Positions 1 to 10,398 of a stretch of DNA of 64,000 bases are shown piece by piece. Below the pieces are notes generated by a model, which made no database searches, had not been told where the DNA came from, and saw only the letters and a list, made by a program, of their open reading frames with translations. The translations under genes and the position numbers were made by a program. The stretch's first letter is position 1, and the number at the start of each line of letters is the position of its first letter. The stretch is from Xylophilus ampelinus (GTDB lineage Bacteria; Pseudomonadota; Gammaproteobacteria; Burkholderiales; Burkholderiaceae_C): positions 1-64,000 of the forward strand of contig NZ_QJTC01000016.1 of NCBI RefSeq assembly GCF_003217575.1, read 5' to 3'.

Positions 1-228
1 GGACCCTCCCGCCGCAGCGGCCGTCGGCTGATAACCCTCCATGCGCAGCACGGCAAGCAGCGCTTTTTCTGCATTGACGCCACGAAGCACATAGGCCGCG
101 ATGACGGCTGCATCGTCGCGGTACTGAGCAGCACGGACGGCCGATCCGATGCGGACGGAATCGGGCACCGGAGCGGAAAGGAGCGCACGGGCGCGAACCT
201 TCAAAGCGAGCTTTTCTGCGGGGGTCAT
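1..228 (-). CDS. Hypothetical protein, N-terminal part (runs off the left edge)
   Basis: This reading frame starts at ATG 228 and is still open at the window edge, giving at least 76 residues. The product begins MTPAEKLALKVRARALL and is rich in Ala and Arg, predicted mostly helical, with no motif I recognise. Its ATG overlaps the stop of the preceding reading frame in an ATGA junction, which suggests translational coupling. No Shine-Dalgarno sequence of its own is visible. It belongs with the small genes of the putative mobile element at the left edge. Function unknown. Confidence 0.4.
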   Translation of the reverse strand, partial: MTPAEKLALKVRARALLSAPVPDSVRIGSAVRAAQYRDDAAVIAAYVLRGVNAEKALLAVLRMEGYQPTAAAAGGS

Positions 229-458
229 AGGAGGACTCCAGGGATACCGTCTTGATGCGCGGGGGACGCTCTGCGGCTAGATGGGCGAAGGCCACGCGAT
301 GGGGCCGAATGGCTTGCGGGGCTGCTGGCGCGCTGGTGATCGGCGGGCAGCGCGGGGACGGCACTTCGTTGCCGCGTGCGGTTAGCGCCATCGGGACGAC
401 CGATGGCGAAATACAGCATGCCGGCGCCGGATTGGCCGGTGATTGCGCGGATAGCCAT
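225..458 (-). CDS. Small ORF with a P-loop-like start, possibly a decayed Zot/pI-type gene
   Basis: The frame starts at ATG 458, which overlaps an upstream stop as TGATG, and ends overlapping the next ORF as ATGA. The first residues (MAIRAITGQSGAG) recall the N-terminus of zonula-occludens-toxin/pI assembly ATPases of filamentous phages, which start with a short strand and a GQPGxGK loop. Here the lysine is replaced by Met, and the rest is low-complexity Arg/Ser/Pro sequence that looks frameshifted. I infer a decayed gene or a chance ORF. Upstream, 458-580 on the same strand encodes one strongly hydrophobic helix without a clear start codon. Confidence 0.25.
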   Translation of the reverse strand: MAIRAITGQSGAGMLYFAIGRPDGANRTRQRSAVPALPADHQRASSPASHSAPSRGLRPSSRRASPAHQDGIPGVLL

Positions 459-593
459 CACTCGGACCCCCTGAGCAATGGGGCGATGTACAGCCGGAAA
501 ACGATCAGTGCAGCAAGGACAATGACGAAGACCAGAAACGAACAGCCAACGACGATTTCACCAACCCTCCAAAACGAATCAGGAGCGCTAGCT

Positions 594-764
594 ATGGACC
601 CGTTCGACCCGATCTTTTCGTTATTGATGACCTGGCTTTGGGCCGTGATTGCCGTTGTCAGCGTAGCGATGGTTGCGCTTGTCTGGTGGGAGATGCGCAA
701 GAAGGCACGCCGGAAGCTTGAACGGGCATACGGCATGAAGCGGGGCGAGATGGATCGCTGGTGA
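594..764 (+). CDS. Small single-span membrane protein
   Basis: A 56-residue product starting at ATG 594, with an AGGAG ribosome-binding sequence nine bases upstream. Residues 8-30 form one hydrophobic helix rich in Leu, Val, Ala and Trp, followed by a cluster of Lys and Arg (MRKKARRK), so the C-terminus should face the cytoplasm. Small membrane proteins of this form are common in filamentous phages and small integrative elements, which suits the neighbouring regulators. No family assignment is possible. Overlapping opposite-strand frames here are probably shadows. Confidence 0.5.
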   Translation: MDPFDPIFSLLMTWLWAVIAVVSVAMVALVWWEMRKKARRKLERAYGMKRGEMDRW

Positions 765-781
765 CGGTCGAGCGCCATTGA

Positions 782-1054
782 TCAGTGACCCTTGGAGCCG
801 TACAGGCCGAGTTGCCTCCAATTGCGATTGGTGAGGGCAACCCGGGTCATGGAGCGCATCAGTTCTGCAAGGCTGCAACCGAGCTGGTCAGCGATTTCCT
901 GCATCTTGGCGACGTGGGCCGCGTCGTCCGAGTAGTCGATCCGCGAGACATTGGCCCGGTGAGCGCGCTTGCGGGCTGCAGCGTCGGCATGGATAGGCGG
1001 ACGGCCCTTGCGCTTTTCGTTCCCGGGATTGCTGGACAGCAGATCGAGTTGCAT
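782..1054 (-). CDS. Small, probably DNA-binding, regulator of the mobile element
   Basis: A 90-residue basic protein starting at ATG 1054, preceded by GAGGGG at suitable spacing. The N-terminal half is rich in Lys and Arg (KRKGRPPIHADAAARKRAHR). The second half carries a predicted helix-turn-helix or ribbon-helix-helix-like segment around LGCSLAELMRSMTR. It is transcribed away from the gene at 1125, leaving a 70-base AT-richer divergent promoter region. This is the usual layout of a paired regulator in a small phage or plasmid-like element. DNA binding is inferred from composition, not from a recognised family. Confidence 0.55.
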   Translation of the reverse strand: MQLDLLSSNPGNEKRKGRPPIHADAAARKRAHRANVSRIDYSDDAAHVAKMQEIADQLGCSLAELMRSMTRVALTNRNWRQLGLYGSKGH

Positions 1055-1124
1055 AATTACCCCTCAGTAGCCATTTGTTGCGGCTAGTAGCCAATGGCGT
1101 AAATGTGCCACCAGGAGTAAAAAT

Positions 1125-1436
1125 ATGCTATTGAATTTCGCTATCACCCCAACCAGTCTGATAGAGATGGCCAAAGACCGCAGTGGTATGGAACTGCAAT
1201 CTATGGCGTCAGAGCTGAACTACAGGAAAGACCGCATCACGAAGCTAAAGAACGGAAAGTGTGCTCTGACAGCAACTGAGGTTTACTATTTCAGCCAGAA
1301 AGCCGGACTGCCATTTGCCGAGACAATCAAGGAGCTGGAGCTAGCAAAGCGGCCAGAACTGGCGCACGTCTGGGGTGAAGAGCGTCAAGAACCGAGATTG
1401 CGCGACAGGGATGGCTCCACGATCTCGATCCAGTAG
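1125..1436 (+). CDS. Helix-turn-helix phage-type regulator (DUF3693-like)
   Basis: A 103-residue protein starting at ATG 1125 behind the sequence AGGAG. Residues 10-70 look like a lambda-repressor-type helix-turn-helix (MASELNYRKDRITKLKNGKCALTATE), then a helical tail typical of DUF3693-like proteins of filamentous phages. It is divergent from the regulator at 782-1054. Its last 52 bases overlap the 3' end of gloA on the other strand, so the natural end of the gene may have been lost when the element inserted. GC content is clearly lower than in gloA. Confidence 0.55.
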   Translation: MLLNFAITPTSLIEMAKDRSGMELQSMASELNYRKDRITKLKNGKCALTATEVYYFSQKAGLPFAETIKELELAKRPELAHVWGEERQEPRLRDRDGSTISIQ

Positions 1437-1924
1437 CCGTCGGGATCGGTGATGAAGGCGACGTCCTTCATCTTTCCCTGCTCGGGCCGCTTCTTGAACG
1501 GAACCCGCTGCGCGTCGAACCACTGCACCGCGGCCTGCAGGTCGGGTACCGCGAAGCAGATGTGGCCGAAGCCCTGGGGCTGGGCGTTGCCGTCGTGGTA
1601 GCGGAAGGCCGGGTCGTCCTCGGTGCCCCAGTTGTGCGTCAATTCCAGCACGCCGCGCTGCGAGAAGGTGTACTCGGTGCGGTCCGCCACATCGTCGGGC
1701 GCGCCGGGGCCGGTGCCGTCGGCATGCGCCAGGAAATACAGCGAGAACTTCATCTCGGGAAAGTCGAGCCTGCGCAGCAGCCGCATGCCCATCGTGCCGG
1801 TATAGAAGGCCAGCGCCACCGCCGGGTCTTTCACCCGCAACATGGTGTGGTTGAAGACGAAGCCGCGGGCGGCGGCGGGCGTTTCGGCGGCGACGCCGGG
1901 CTGGGTTTCGGTGCGGAAGGTCAT
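1385..1924 (-). CDS. gloA: Lactoylglutathione lyase (glyoxalase I)
   Basis: A 179-residue glyoxalase I that converts the methylglyoxal-glutathione hemithioacetal to S-lactoylglutathione in the cytoplasm. Metal-binding residues are visible at H26 (FNHTML), the Glu of VLELTHN, the His of GFGHICF and the Glu of YWIEIVEP. I chose ATG 1924 because residues from there match the family; an upstream extension would be low-complexity. The C-terminal tail (PSLSRNLGS) is followed directly by the putative mobile element, so the last few residues may not be ancestral. It diverges from the GTPase gene at 2109. Confidence 0.93.
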   Translation of the reverse strand: MTFRTETQPGVAAETPAAARGFVFNHTMLRVKDPAVALAFYTGTMGMRLLRRLDFPEMKFSLYFLAHADGTGPGAPDDVADRTEYTFSQRGVLELTHNWGTEDDPAFRYHDGNAQPQGFGHICFAVPDLQAAVQWFDAQRVPFKKRPEQGKMKDVAFITDPDGYWIEIVEPSLSRNLGS

Positions 1925-2108
1925 GGCAGGCTGGGTGCGTTCGGGGGATCGGCCATGATGCCGCAGCCCCTGCCTCCCAGGCGTAACCGGTCGCAGAAGG
2001 GCGCGCTGCCGGTAGCGGGGAAAATACCCGCTGTCCGGCGCTGCGCCGCCTCTCGATGTACGTGTCCGTCGCGGCGCACCGCCGCTTCTCCGAAGAAAGA
2101 ACTCCCGC

Positions 2109-3119
2109 ATGGCCATCCAATGGTTCCCTGGTCATATGCACCTGACCCGCAAGGCGATCACCGAGCGGGTGAAGGACATCGACGTGGTGATCGAATTGCT
2201 CGACGCCCGCATGCCCGGCTCCAGCGCCAACCCGCTGCTGGCCGAGCTGACGGCTGGCCGCCCGGCGCTGAAGGTGCTCAACAAGCAGGACGTGGCCGAC
2301 CCCGCCCGCACGACACAGTGGCTGGCGCACTACAACGCTTTCTCGGACACCCGCGCCATCGCCCTCGACGCCAGCCAGTCGATGCCCGCCAGGCAGATCG
2401 TCGCCGCCTGCCATGCGCTGGCCCCTCTGCGCGGTGGCATGGCCAAGCCGATGCGGGTGCTGATCTGCGGCGTGCCCAACGTCGGCAAGTCGACGTTGCT
2501 CAACACCCTCACCGGATCCCGCAAGGCCAAGACCGGCGACGAGGCCGGCATCACCAGGCTGGAGCAGCGCATCGTGCTGGCCGACGACTTCTACCTGTGG
2601 GACACCCCCGGCATGCTGTGGCCGCGCATCTCGGTCGTGCAGAGCGGCTTCAACCTGGCCGCGGGCGGCGCGGTGGGCCGCAACGCCTACGACGAGGAAG
2701 AGGTGGCGCTGGAATTTTTGAACTACACCAGACAGCCCTACGCCGCCCTGCTGCAGGCCCGCTACAAGTTGCCCGGCAGCGCGGCCGATATCGCCGGGAT
2801 GAAGGACGAAGAGGTGCTGGAGAGCATCGGCCGCCAGCGCGGAGCCCTGCGCGGCAAGGGCCGGATCGACCTTCAGAAAGCCGCCGAAATCGTGATCCAC
2901 GATTTCCGCAGCGCCATCCTGGGCCGCATCACGCTGGAGACCCCCGAGGAGTTCACCGTGTGGTGGGCCGAGGGCGAGCGGCAGGAGGCGGCGCGGCAGG
3001 CGAAAAAGGATGCGCGCAAGGAACGCAAGTCTTCGACCGGCGACGGCGACTGCGAGGGCGAGGGTCCGGCCCGATCGATCGGTGGTTCCGCCGGACCCGG
3101 CAGTCCCGACCAGTGCTGA
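2109..3119 (+). CDS. ylqF: Ribosome biogenesis GTPase YlqF/RbgA
   Basis: A 336-residue circularly permuted GTPase. The motif order is G4 NKQD near residue 58, G1 GVPNVGKST near 121, then G3 DTPG near 163, which defines the YlqF/YawG class. RbgA helps mature the 50S subunit. The first residues (MAIQWFPGHMHLTRKAI) match the conserved start of the family, fixing ATG 2109. The last 40 residues are charged and low-complexity. It stands alone, divergent from gloA and convergent with the iron-uptake genes. Confidence 0.93.
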   Translation: MAIQWFPGHMHLTRKAITERVKDIDVVIELLDARMPGSSANPLLAELTAGRPALKVLNKQDVADPARTTQWLAHYNAFSDTRAIALDASQSMPARQIVAACHALAPLRGGMAKPMRVLICGVPNVGKSTLLNTLTGSRKAKTGDEAGITRLEQRIVLADDFYLWDTPGMLWPRISVVQSGFNLAAGGAVGRNAYDEEEVALEFLNYTRQPYAALLQARYKLPGSAADIAGMKDEEVLESIGRQRGALRGKGRIDLQKAAEIVIHDFRSAILGRITLETPEEFTVWWAEGERQEAARQAKKDARKERKSSTGDGDCEGEGPARSIGGSAGPGSPDQC

Positions 3120-3122
3120 GGT

Positions 3123-3176
3123 TGAATTGCTATAAAAAATATAGCGATAGGTCGTTGTTTTGAGAAGGCTACAGCC
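3123..3176 (+). repeat. Dispersed intergenic repeat, family A, copy 1 (diverged)
   Basis: A TTGCTATAAAAAATATAGC half followed by a GGCTACAGCC half, located just after ylqF. It is the most diverged of five related copies in the window (see 30192, 38206, 46100, 58786). The segment 3162-3186 can also form a hairpin between two convergent genes, but no T-run follows on either strand. Confidence 0.5.
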
Positions 3177-3193
3177 ACTTCTCATCTAAAAAA

Positions 3194-3424
3194 TCAGTCG
3201 TCGCCGTCCTGCCGGGCAGGCTTGCGCACCCAGCCGAACCACACGATCACCAGCACCGGAACCGCCAGCGCGATCGACGACACCGTGTCGCCCCAGCCGT
3301 CGTAGACCAGCGCGGCCAGCAGGCCGAAGATCGACAGCAGGCCCATCACGACAGGCCAGCCCCACAGCGCCAGGGCCTGGGCACGCCGCTCGCGGGCGTG
3401 GATGTTGGAGTGCGAATGGCTCAT
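3194..3424 (-). CDS. Small two-span membrane protein of the iron-uptake operon
   Basis: A 76-residue protein starting at ATG 3424, overlapping the stop of the PepSY gene as ATGA, so the two are probably translationally coupled. It has a His-rich N-terminus (MSHSHSNIHARERR), two hydrophobic segments (about residues 17-38 and 45-66) and a charged tail. Proteins of this size often follow PepSY/TonB-receptor genes in beta-proteobacteria. A role in handling the siderophore or iron at the inner membrane is inferred from position only. Confidence 0.75.
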   Translation of the reverse strand: MSHSHSNIHARERRAQALALWGWPVVMGLLSIFGLLAALVYDGWGDTVSSIALAVPVLVIVWFGWVRKPARQDGDD

Positions 3425-4587
3425 CGTTTTTTCAACCAGAGGTACAGGCCCGAGCCCAGCACGAAGATCGTGGCGATGTCGAGCAGCGCCCACAGGATCT
3501 GCAGCGGCAGGCCGCCGTAATCGCCGAAGTGCAGTGGCTGCGACACCAGCAGCGCGGTGGCGTACCAGGGCAGCGGACGGCTATCGGTGACCTTGCCGGT
3601 CTGCGCGTCGACGAGCACCGGCTGCAGCAGCCGCGAGGTGAGCGGGGTGTTGCCCTTCATGAATACCGCGTAGTGGTGCGGGCTGGAGAAATTGCTGCCG
3701 GGAAACGCTACGAAGCGCAGCTTCATGTCGGGCAGCAGGGCCTCGGCCGCATCGACCGCCTGCTGCAGCGGGGCCGGGTTCGTCGCCGGCGGCAGGCCCT
3801 TGTAGGGCGCGACCATCTGCGCCATCTGGTCGTTCTGCCAGTACTTGAAGATCAGATCGGCCCAGGTGGCGATCGTGCCGGTGCCGCCCACGACGAACGC
3901 CCACACCAGCGTCACCACGCCCAGCAGGTTGTGCAGGTCGAGCCATTGGGTGCGGGCCTTGCGGTCGCGCCGAACGGTGCCGAACGCGAGCTTGCGCATG
4001 AAGGGCGCGTACAGCACCACGCCCGAGACGATCGCCACCAGCAGCAGCAGGCCCATGAAGCCCAGGAAGAGCTTGCCCGGCAGGCCGGCGAACAGGTCGA
4101 CGTGCAGCTTGAACATGACGTACATGAAGCCTTCGTCGAACGGCGGGTGCGCCAGCTCGCGGCCGGTGCGGGTGTCGAACATCAGGCTGGTGAAGCCGTC
4201 GGTGGCGTCGGCCATGGTGTTGAGGGTGACGAAGGCCATGCGGTCGTCGTCCTCGTCCGGGCCGTAGAACTGCATCACCTTGCCGGGATGCATTTCCTTG
4301 GCGCGGGCGATGGTGGTGTCGACGCTCACCCGCGGCGTGTCGGCGGCCATCGCGGGCGGCTCGACCTCGGTGCCCAGCAGGTGGCCGATCTCGTGGTGGA
4401 AGATCAGCGGCAGGCCGGTCAGGCACAGCAGCAGCATGAAGGTGGTGCTGACCAGGCTGGACCACTTGTGCACCCAGGTCCATTTGCGGATGGCCGAGGA
4501 GCTGAGGTAGCGGTGCGGCGCACGCGCCTGCGGCACTGCGGTGCCGTCTGGAATGGTGGTGGTCGTCGTCGTGGGGAGGGTCTGCAT
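3421..4587 (-). CDS. PepSY-associated TM domain protein (iron-siderophore uptake)
   Basis: A 388-residue inner-membrane protein. I see four hydrophobic segments (near residues 38-60, 177-200, 228-250 and 360-382) with PepSY-like periplasmic stretches between them and several membrane His residues, including FHHEIGHLL and WLDLHNLLG, that could bind haem. Family members act as putative ferric-siderophore reductases. ATG 4587 gives an N-terminal Thr run (TTTTTT) before the first helix. It follows the TonB receptor by 20 bases and overlaps the small gene downstream. Confidence 0.9.
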   Translation of the reverse strand: MQTLPTTTTTTIPDGTAVPQARAPHRYLSSSAIRKWTWVHKWSSLVSTTFMLLLCLTGLPLIFHHEIGHLLGTEVEPPAMAADTPRVSVDTTIARAKEMHPGKVMQFYGPDEDDDRMAFVTLNTMADATDGFTSLMFDTRTGRELAHPPFDEGFMYVMFKLHVDLFAGLPGKLFLGFMGLLLLVAIVSGVVLYAPFMRKLAFGTVRRDRKARTQWLDLHNLLGVVTLVWAFVVGGTGTIATWADLIFKYWQNDQMAQMVAPYKGLPPATNPAPLQQAVDAAEALLPDMKLRFVAFPGSNFSSPHHYAVFMKGNTPLTSRLLQPVLVDAQTGKVTDSRPLPWYATALLVSQPLHFGDYGGLPLQILWALLDIATIFVLGSGLYLWLKKR

Positions 4588-4607
4588 GGTGGGGCTCGGG
4601 TGGCGCG

Positions 4608-6740
4608 TCAGAACCGGTAGGTGGCGCTGGCGACGACGGTGCGGCGCGAGCCGAACCAGCAGTCGCCGCGGGAGAGACAGGTGCTGAAGAAGCGCTTGTC
4701 GGCGAGGTTGTTGATGTTGAGCGCCAGGCGCCACTGCGCGGTGTCGTAGGCCAGCATGGCATCGGCCAGGGTGACCCCGGGAATGCGCGGGCCGGTGCCG
4801 CTGGACGTGTCGCGGAAGTCGCCCATCAGCCGCAGGCCCGCGCCCACCGAGAAGCCGCCCTGGCCGCCGAGCGCGAACCGGTACTTGCTCCACACCGAGG
4901 CCTGGTGGCTCGGCAAGCCTTCGAGCTGCCGGTCGAGATCGATGTAGTTGTAGTGGGCGATCACGTCGAGCGCCGCCGTGACCGCGCCGCGGGCCTCCAG
5001 CTCTACGCCGCGGTTGCGGGTCTTGCCCAGCTGGCTGACGACGTTGGGCAGCGGCGACGCGTTGCGGTTCTTTTCCTTCAGGTCGTAGACCGCGGCGTTG
5101 AAGGCCATCGCGCCGCCGGCGGGTTCGTATTTCACGCCGGCCTCCCACTGTTCGCCGCGCAGCGGCCGCAACTGCAGGCCGGCGGCGGTGGGCGCCTGCG
5201 GGGTGAAGGATTCGCTGTAGCTCACATAGGGCGACCAGCCGGCGGGCAGCGCGTACATCACGCCCAGGCGATTCGAGTTGGCGCTGTCCTCGCGGGGGTC
5301 GGAGCCGACGCTGCGGTCGTTCACTTGGTCGTGGCGCAGGCCGGCCACCACGATCCAAGGGCCCAGCTTCATCTGGTCCTGCAGGTAGAGGCCGGTCTGG
5401 CGCATGGTGTTGCGCGGCGCGGCGGTCAGGGCCGGCACGACGCCGGGCGTGGGCACGGGCCGGTAGGCGTCGACCAACGGGAGGGAGCCGCCGAGGTCGA
5501 CCGAGGCGTCGGAGCCGGTCGCCGACCGCGTCTTGAACCGCGCGAAATCCACCCCGGCCAGCAGCTGGTGCTGCACCGCGCCGGTGGAGAGCCGGCCTTC
5601 GATGTGCTGGTCGGCGTTGACGGTGTCGGTGCGCCGCTGCTCGTGGTAGTAGAAGCGGCCGAGCAGCCGTTGCCCGACCGGGTCCGCGGCCCAGCCGCCG
5701 GGCAGCGAGAACGAGTCGCCGTAGGCGCTCAGGTAGCTCACCTCGTTGCGCGCGAAGCGCACGTTCTGCCGGACGCTCCACTGGTCGTTGAAGCGGTGCT
5801 CGGCCAGGTAGCCCAGCGTGCGGCGCTCGGTGTCGTAATGGTCGCCCGGCTGGCCGATGAAGGCGCCGGCCGACAGGGCCCCGTTGGGATTGGGCAGCAA
5901 GGTCCCCGACCACGGGAAGAACTGCGAACTGGAGCCGGTCTTGTCCTTCTGGTAGAGGCCCTGGAAGGTCACGCTGGTCATGCCGTTGGGCCGCCAGGTC
6001 AGCGAGGGTGCGACCAGGGTGCGGTCGTCGGGCACCTGCTGCGTCTGCGTGTCCGCGTTGCGGCCCACCGCCACCAGCCGGTAGAGCCACTGGCCGTCGG
6101 CGGTCAGCGGCCCGGTCAGATCGGCCTGGATCTGCTTGCGGCCGAAGTTGCCGATCTGCACGCCCACCTCGCCCTGGCGCTCGGCCTGTGGGCGCTTGCT
6201 CACCAGGTTGACCACGCCCGCCGTGCTGCCCTGGCCGAACAGCATCGCCGAGGGGCCGCGCAGCACCTCGATGCGCTCCAGCGTGTACGGGTCGGTCCGG
6301 CCGTTGCCGGTGTAGTAGCTGTTGGTCTTGCGCAGGCCGTCGAGAAACTCCGACGGGTCGGCACCGCGGATGCGCACGCTGTCGGTGCGGCTGTCGAAGC
6401 CGTAGGCGTCGGAGCGCACGCCGGCGGCGTAGTTGAGCGCGTCCTGCACGTTCGTCGCGCCCTGGTCCACGATCTGGTCCCGCGTCACCACCGTCACCGA
6501 CTGCGGCGTCTGCGCCAGCGGCGTGTCGGTCTTGGTGGCGGTCGCCGAGCGCTTGGCGCGGTAGCCGTTGACCGGGCCGGTGGCGGTTTCGGCGGCGGCG
6601 TCGGAGCGCACTTCCACTTCCTTGAGGGTGGACGCTCCGGTGGCCGTCTGGGCCTGCGCGGCGAAGGGGGCGTACAGGCCGGCACCCACGATCAGGATCG
6701 CCCGGTGGATGGGATGGGCACGATGCGGGAGAAGGGGCAT
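4608..6740 (-). CDS. TonB-dependent siderophore receptor (FhuE/FpvA-like)
   Basis: A 710-residue outer-membrane receptor. It has a signal peptide (about residues 1-30, ending AQAQ), a plug domain with TPQSVTVVTRDQI and the EVLRGPSAMLFGQGSTAGVVNLVSK region, then a 22-strand-type barrel ending in an aromatic residue (ATYRF). The plug motif matches ferri-siderophore receptors and the length is normal. It leads an operon with the PepSY protein and the small membrane protein. An AT-rich promoter with a Fur-like site lies directly upstream. The substrate cannot be read from sequence. Confidence 0.93.
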   Translation of the reverse strand: MPLLPHRAHPIHRAILIVGAGLYAPFAAQAQTATGASTLKEVEVRSDAAAETATGPVNGYRAKRSATATKTDTPLAQTPQSVTVVTRDQIVDQGATNVQDALNYAAGVRSDAYGFDSRTDSVRIRGADPSEFLDGLRKTNSYYTGNGRTDPYTLERIEVLRGPSAMLFGQGSTAGVVNLVSKRPQAERQGEVGVQIGNFGRKQIQADLTGPLTADGQWLYRLVAVGRNADTQTQQVPDDRTLVAPSLTWRPNGMTSVTFQGLYQKDKTGSSSQFFPWSGTLLPNPNGALSAGAFIGQPGDHYDTERRTLGYLAEHRFNDQWSVRQNVRFARNEVSYLSAYGDSFSLPGGWAADPVGQRLLGRFYYHEQRRTDTVNADQHIEGRLSTGAVQHQLLAGVDFARFKTRSATGSDASVDLGGSLPLVDAYRPVPTPGVVPALTAAPRNTMRQTGLYLQDQMKLGPWIVVAGLRHDQVNDRSVGSDPREDSANSNRLGVMYALPAGWSPYVSYSESFTPQAPTAAGLQLRPLRGEQWEAGVKYEPAGGAMAFNAAVYDLKEKNRNASPLPNVVSQLGKTRNRGVELEARGAVTAALDVIAHYNYIDLDRQLEGLPSHQASVWSKYRFALGGQGGFSVGAGLRLMGDFRDTSSGTGPRIPGVTLADAMLAYDTAQWRLALNINNLADKRFFSTCLSRGDCWFGSRRTVVASATYRF

Positions 6741-6756
6741 GGCAGCTTTGGAAAAT

Positions 6757-6777
6757 TAATAAGATGTATTCGCATTG
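6757..6777 (-). promoter_or_regulatory. Candidate Fur box upstream of the siderophore receptor
   Basis: On the minus strand the AT-rich stretch upstream of the receptor contains ACAATGCGAATACATCTT. This resembles beta-proteobacterial Fur sites built on the hexamer GAATGA/GCGAAT. A related sequence occurs upstream of the PepSY reductase at 19410. The match is partial. Confidence 0.4.
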
Positions 6778-6969
6778 TCTTTTATAAACGCTGTCTGAAC
6801 GGGAAAGGCCCTGTTGCGCACATCCGACGGCCTGCGCCGGTCCCGACGCGGCCTATCCCGCGTCAGCGTCAGCGTCCGCCGCCCCGCCCCGCCCCGCCCG
6901 GCACCTGCGCATGCCGCCGGTGGGTTGCACGCCGCATGGCTGATCGCCAAGTGCCCCGGTCGGCCTCCG

Positions 6970-7404
6970 TCAGCCGTCGGGACCCGCGGCCGCGCCGATG
7001 CCCGGCAGCGCCCGCGGCCGGCCCCGCTCGTCGATGGCCACGTAGGTGAGCGTCGCCTCGGTCACCTTGAAGTAGCGGCCCTGGTCGATGAAACGCTCGG
7101 CGAACACCTCGATCTGCACTGTGACCGAGGTGCGGCCGACGCGCACCAGCGAGCCGTAGAACGACAGGATGTCGCCCACCCGCACCGGCTGCTTGAAGAC
7201 GAATTCCTTCACCGCCACCGTCGCCATGCGGCCTTTGGCTCGGCGCATGGGCATCACCGAGCCGGCCAGATCTACCTGGGCCATCACCCAGCCGCCGAAG
7301 ATGTCGCCGTTGGAGTTGCAGTCCGACGGCTGGGGTATCACCTTCAGTACCAGTTCCTTGTCGGTGGGCAAAGGAAGGCCGTGGGGGCTGCGGAGGTCGG
7401 TCAT
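6970..7404 (-). CDS. Acyl-CoA thioesterase, YciA-like hotdog fold
   Basis: A 144-residue hotdog-fold enzyme that hydrolyses acyl-CoA thioesters in the cytoplasm. The segment NSNGDIFGGWVMAQVDLAG carries the Asn/Asp and Gly-rich helix of the YciA/BACH class. I chose ATG 7404, although GTG 7410 would add two residues. The end is low-complexity. It is divergent from the ABC exporter, sharing a 52-base promoter region. Substrate range (short- to medium-chain) follows from the family, not from this sequence. Confidence 0.88.
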   Translation of the reverse strand: MTDLRSPHGLPLPTDKELVLKVIPQPSDCNSNGDIFGGWVMAQVDLAGSVMPMRRAKGRMATVAVKEFVFKQPVRVGDILSFYGSLVRVGRTSVTVQIEVFAERFIDQGRYFKVTEATLTYVAIDERGRPRALPGIGAAAGPDG

Positions 7405-7456
7405 GGGCACAATTCCGGCTAGAACAAAAACACAGCTTGTTATTTTCTCTTACCCC

Positions 7457-9399
<1,943 letters not shown>

Positions 9400-9459
9400 A
9401 AAGTGCTGGAAGCCGGCTTGCGGCGCAGGCCTCTAGCTATCATTTCAGGAGTGATCGAC

Positions 9460-10398
9460 ATGACAGAAAAGACGACCTTGCTGGTGACCATCGCCCTGTC
9501 GGATGCGCACCGCGCCCAGGTGGCGGAGCGCTATGACACGCTGTATGCGCCCACCGCCGCCGAGCGCGCCGCCGCCATCGCCGCCCACGGCACCCGCATA
9601 CGCGCGGTGCTGACCAACGGCACCGTCGGCCTCACCGCGACCGAGATCGAGGCGCTGCCGGTGCTGGAACTGGTCTGCGCGATGGGCGCGGGCCACGAGA
9701 ACATAGATTCGGCCGCGGCCCGCGCACGCGGCATCGCGCTGGCCAACGGCGCCGGCACCAACGACGATTGTGTGGCCGACCATGCCTTCGGCCTGCTGAT
9801 CGCCGCGGTGCGCGGCATCGTCAAGCTCGACCAATACACCCGCGCAGGCGGCTGGCGCGACGGGCTGGCGTTTCCGCCCAACGTGTCGGGCAAGCGACTG
9901 GGCATCGTCGGCCTGGGCACCATCGGCCGCAAGATCGGCCGCCGCGCCGAGGGCTTCGACATGGCGATGGGCTACCACAACCGCCGCGCGGTGGAGGGCA
10001 GCGCCTACACCTATTTCGATTCGGTGCGCGCGCTGGCCGAGTGGGCCGATTTCCTCGTCGTCGCCACGCCCGGCGGCCCGGCCACGCGCCATCTGGTGAA
10101 CGCCGAGGTACTGGCCGCGCTGGGTCCGCGCGGCGTGCTGGTCAACATCGCCCGCGGCAGCGTGGTCGATACCGCCGCGCTCGCCGCCGCCCTGCAGGCC
10201 GGCACCATCGCCGGCGCGGGCCTCGACGTGTACGAGAGCGAGCCGCACCGGCCCGCATCGCTGGTCGGCCTCGAGACCCTGGTCATCACGCCCCACGTGG
10301 CCGGCTGGTCGCCCGAGGCGGTGCAGCGGTCGCTCGACCAGTTCCTGCACAACGCCGACGGCCACTTCGCCGGCCGGGGCGTGGTGGCGCCGATCTGA
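9460..10398 (+). CDS. D-isomer-specific 2-hydroxyacid dehydrogenase
   Basis: A 312-residue NAD(P)-dependent dehydrogenase of the glyoxylate/hydroxypyruvate reductase class. It shows the Rossmann motif GIVGLGTIG, the catalytic Arg in NIARGSVVDT, the Glu in LDVYESEP and the His in TPHVAGWS. ATG 9460 follows a good CAGGAG site; an upstream start would overlap the ABC gene. The reaction is reduction of a 2-oxoacid to a D-2-hydroxyacid. The physiological substrate cannot be assigned. It is the last clearly backbone, GC-rich gene before the island. Confidence 0.88.
   Translation: MTEKTTLLVTIALSDAHRAQVAERYDTLYAPTAAERAAAIAAHGTRIRAVLTNGTVGLTATEIEALPVLELVCAMGAGHENIDSAAARARGIALANGAGTNDDCVADHAFGLLIAAVRGIVKLDQYTRAGGWRDGLAFPPNVSGKRLGIVGLGTIGRKIGRRAEGFDMAMGYHNRRAVEGSAYTYFDSVRALAEWADFLVVATPGGPATRHLVNAEVLAALGPRGVLVNIARGSVVDTAALAAALQAGTIAGAGLDVYESEPHRPASLVGLETLVITPHVAGWSPEAVQRSLDQFLHNADGHFAGRGVVAPI

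Noticed and set aside
458-778. Minus-strand 106-codon frame opposite the small membrane protein
   Set aside because: Its N-terminal half is antisense to the better supported gene at 594-764. Only the last 40 residues look like a real membrane helix, and no start codon serves them alone.
3162-3186. Hairpin between ylqF and the iron-uptake operon as terminator
   Set aside because: The stem is fair (TGAGAAG...CTTCTCA), but no T-run follows on either strand and it belongs to a repeat copy.
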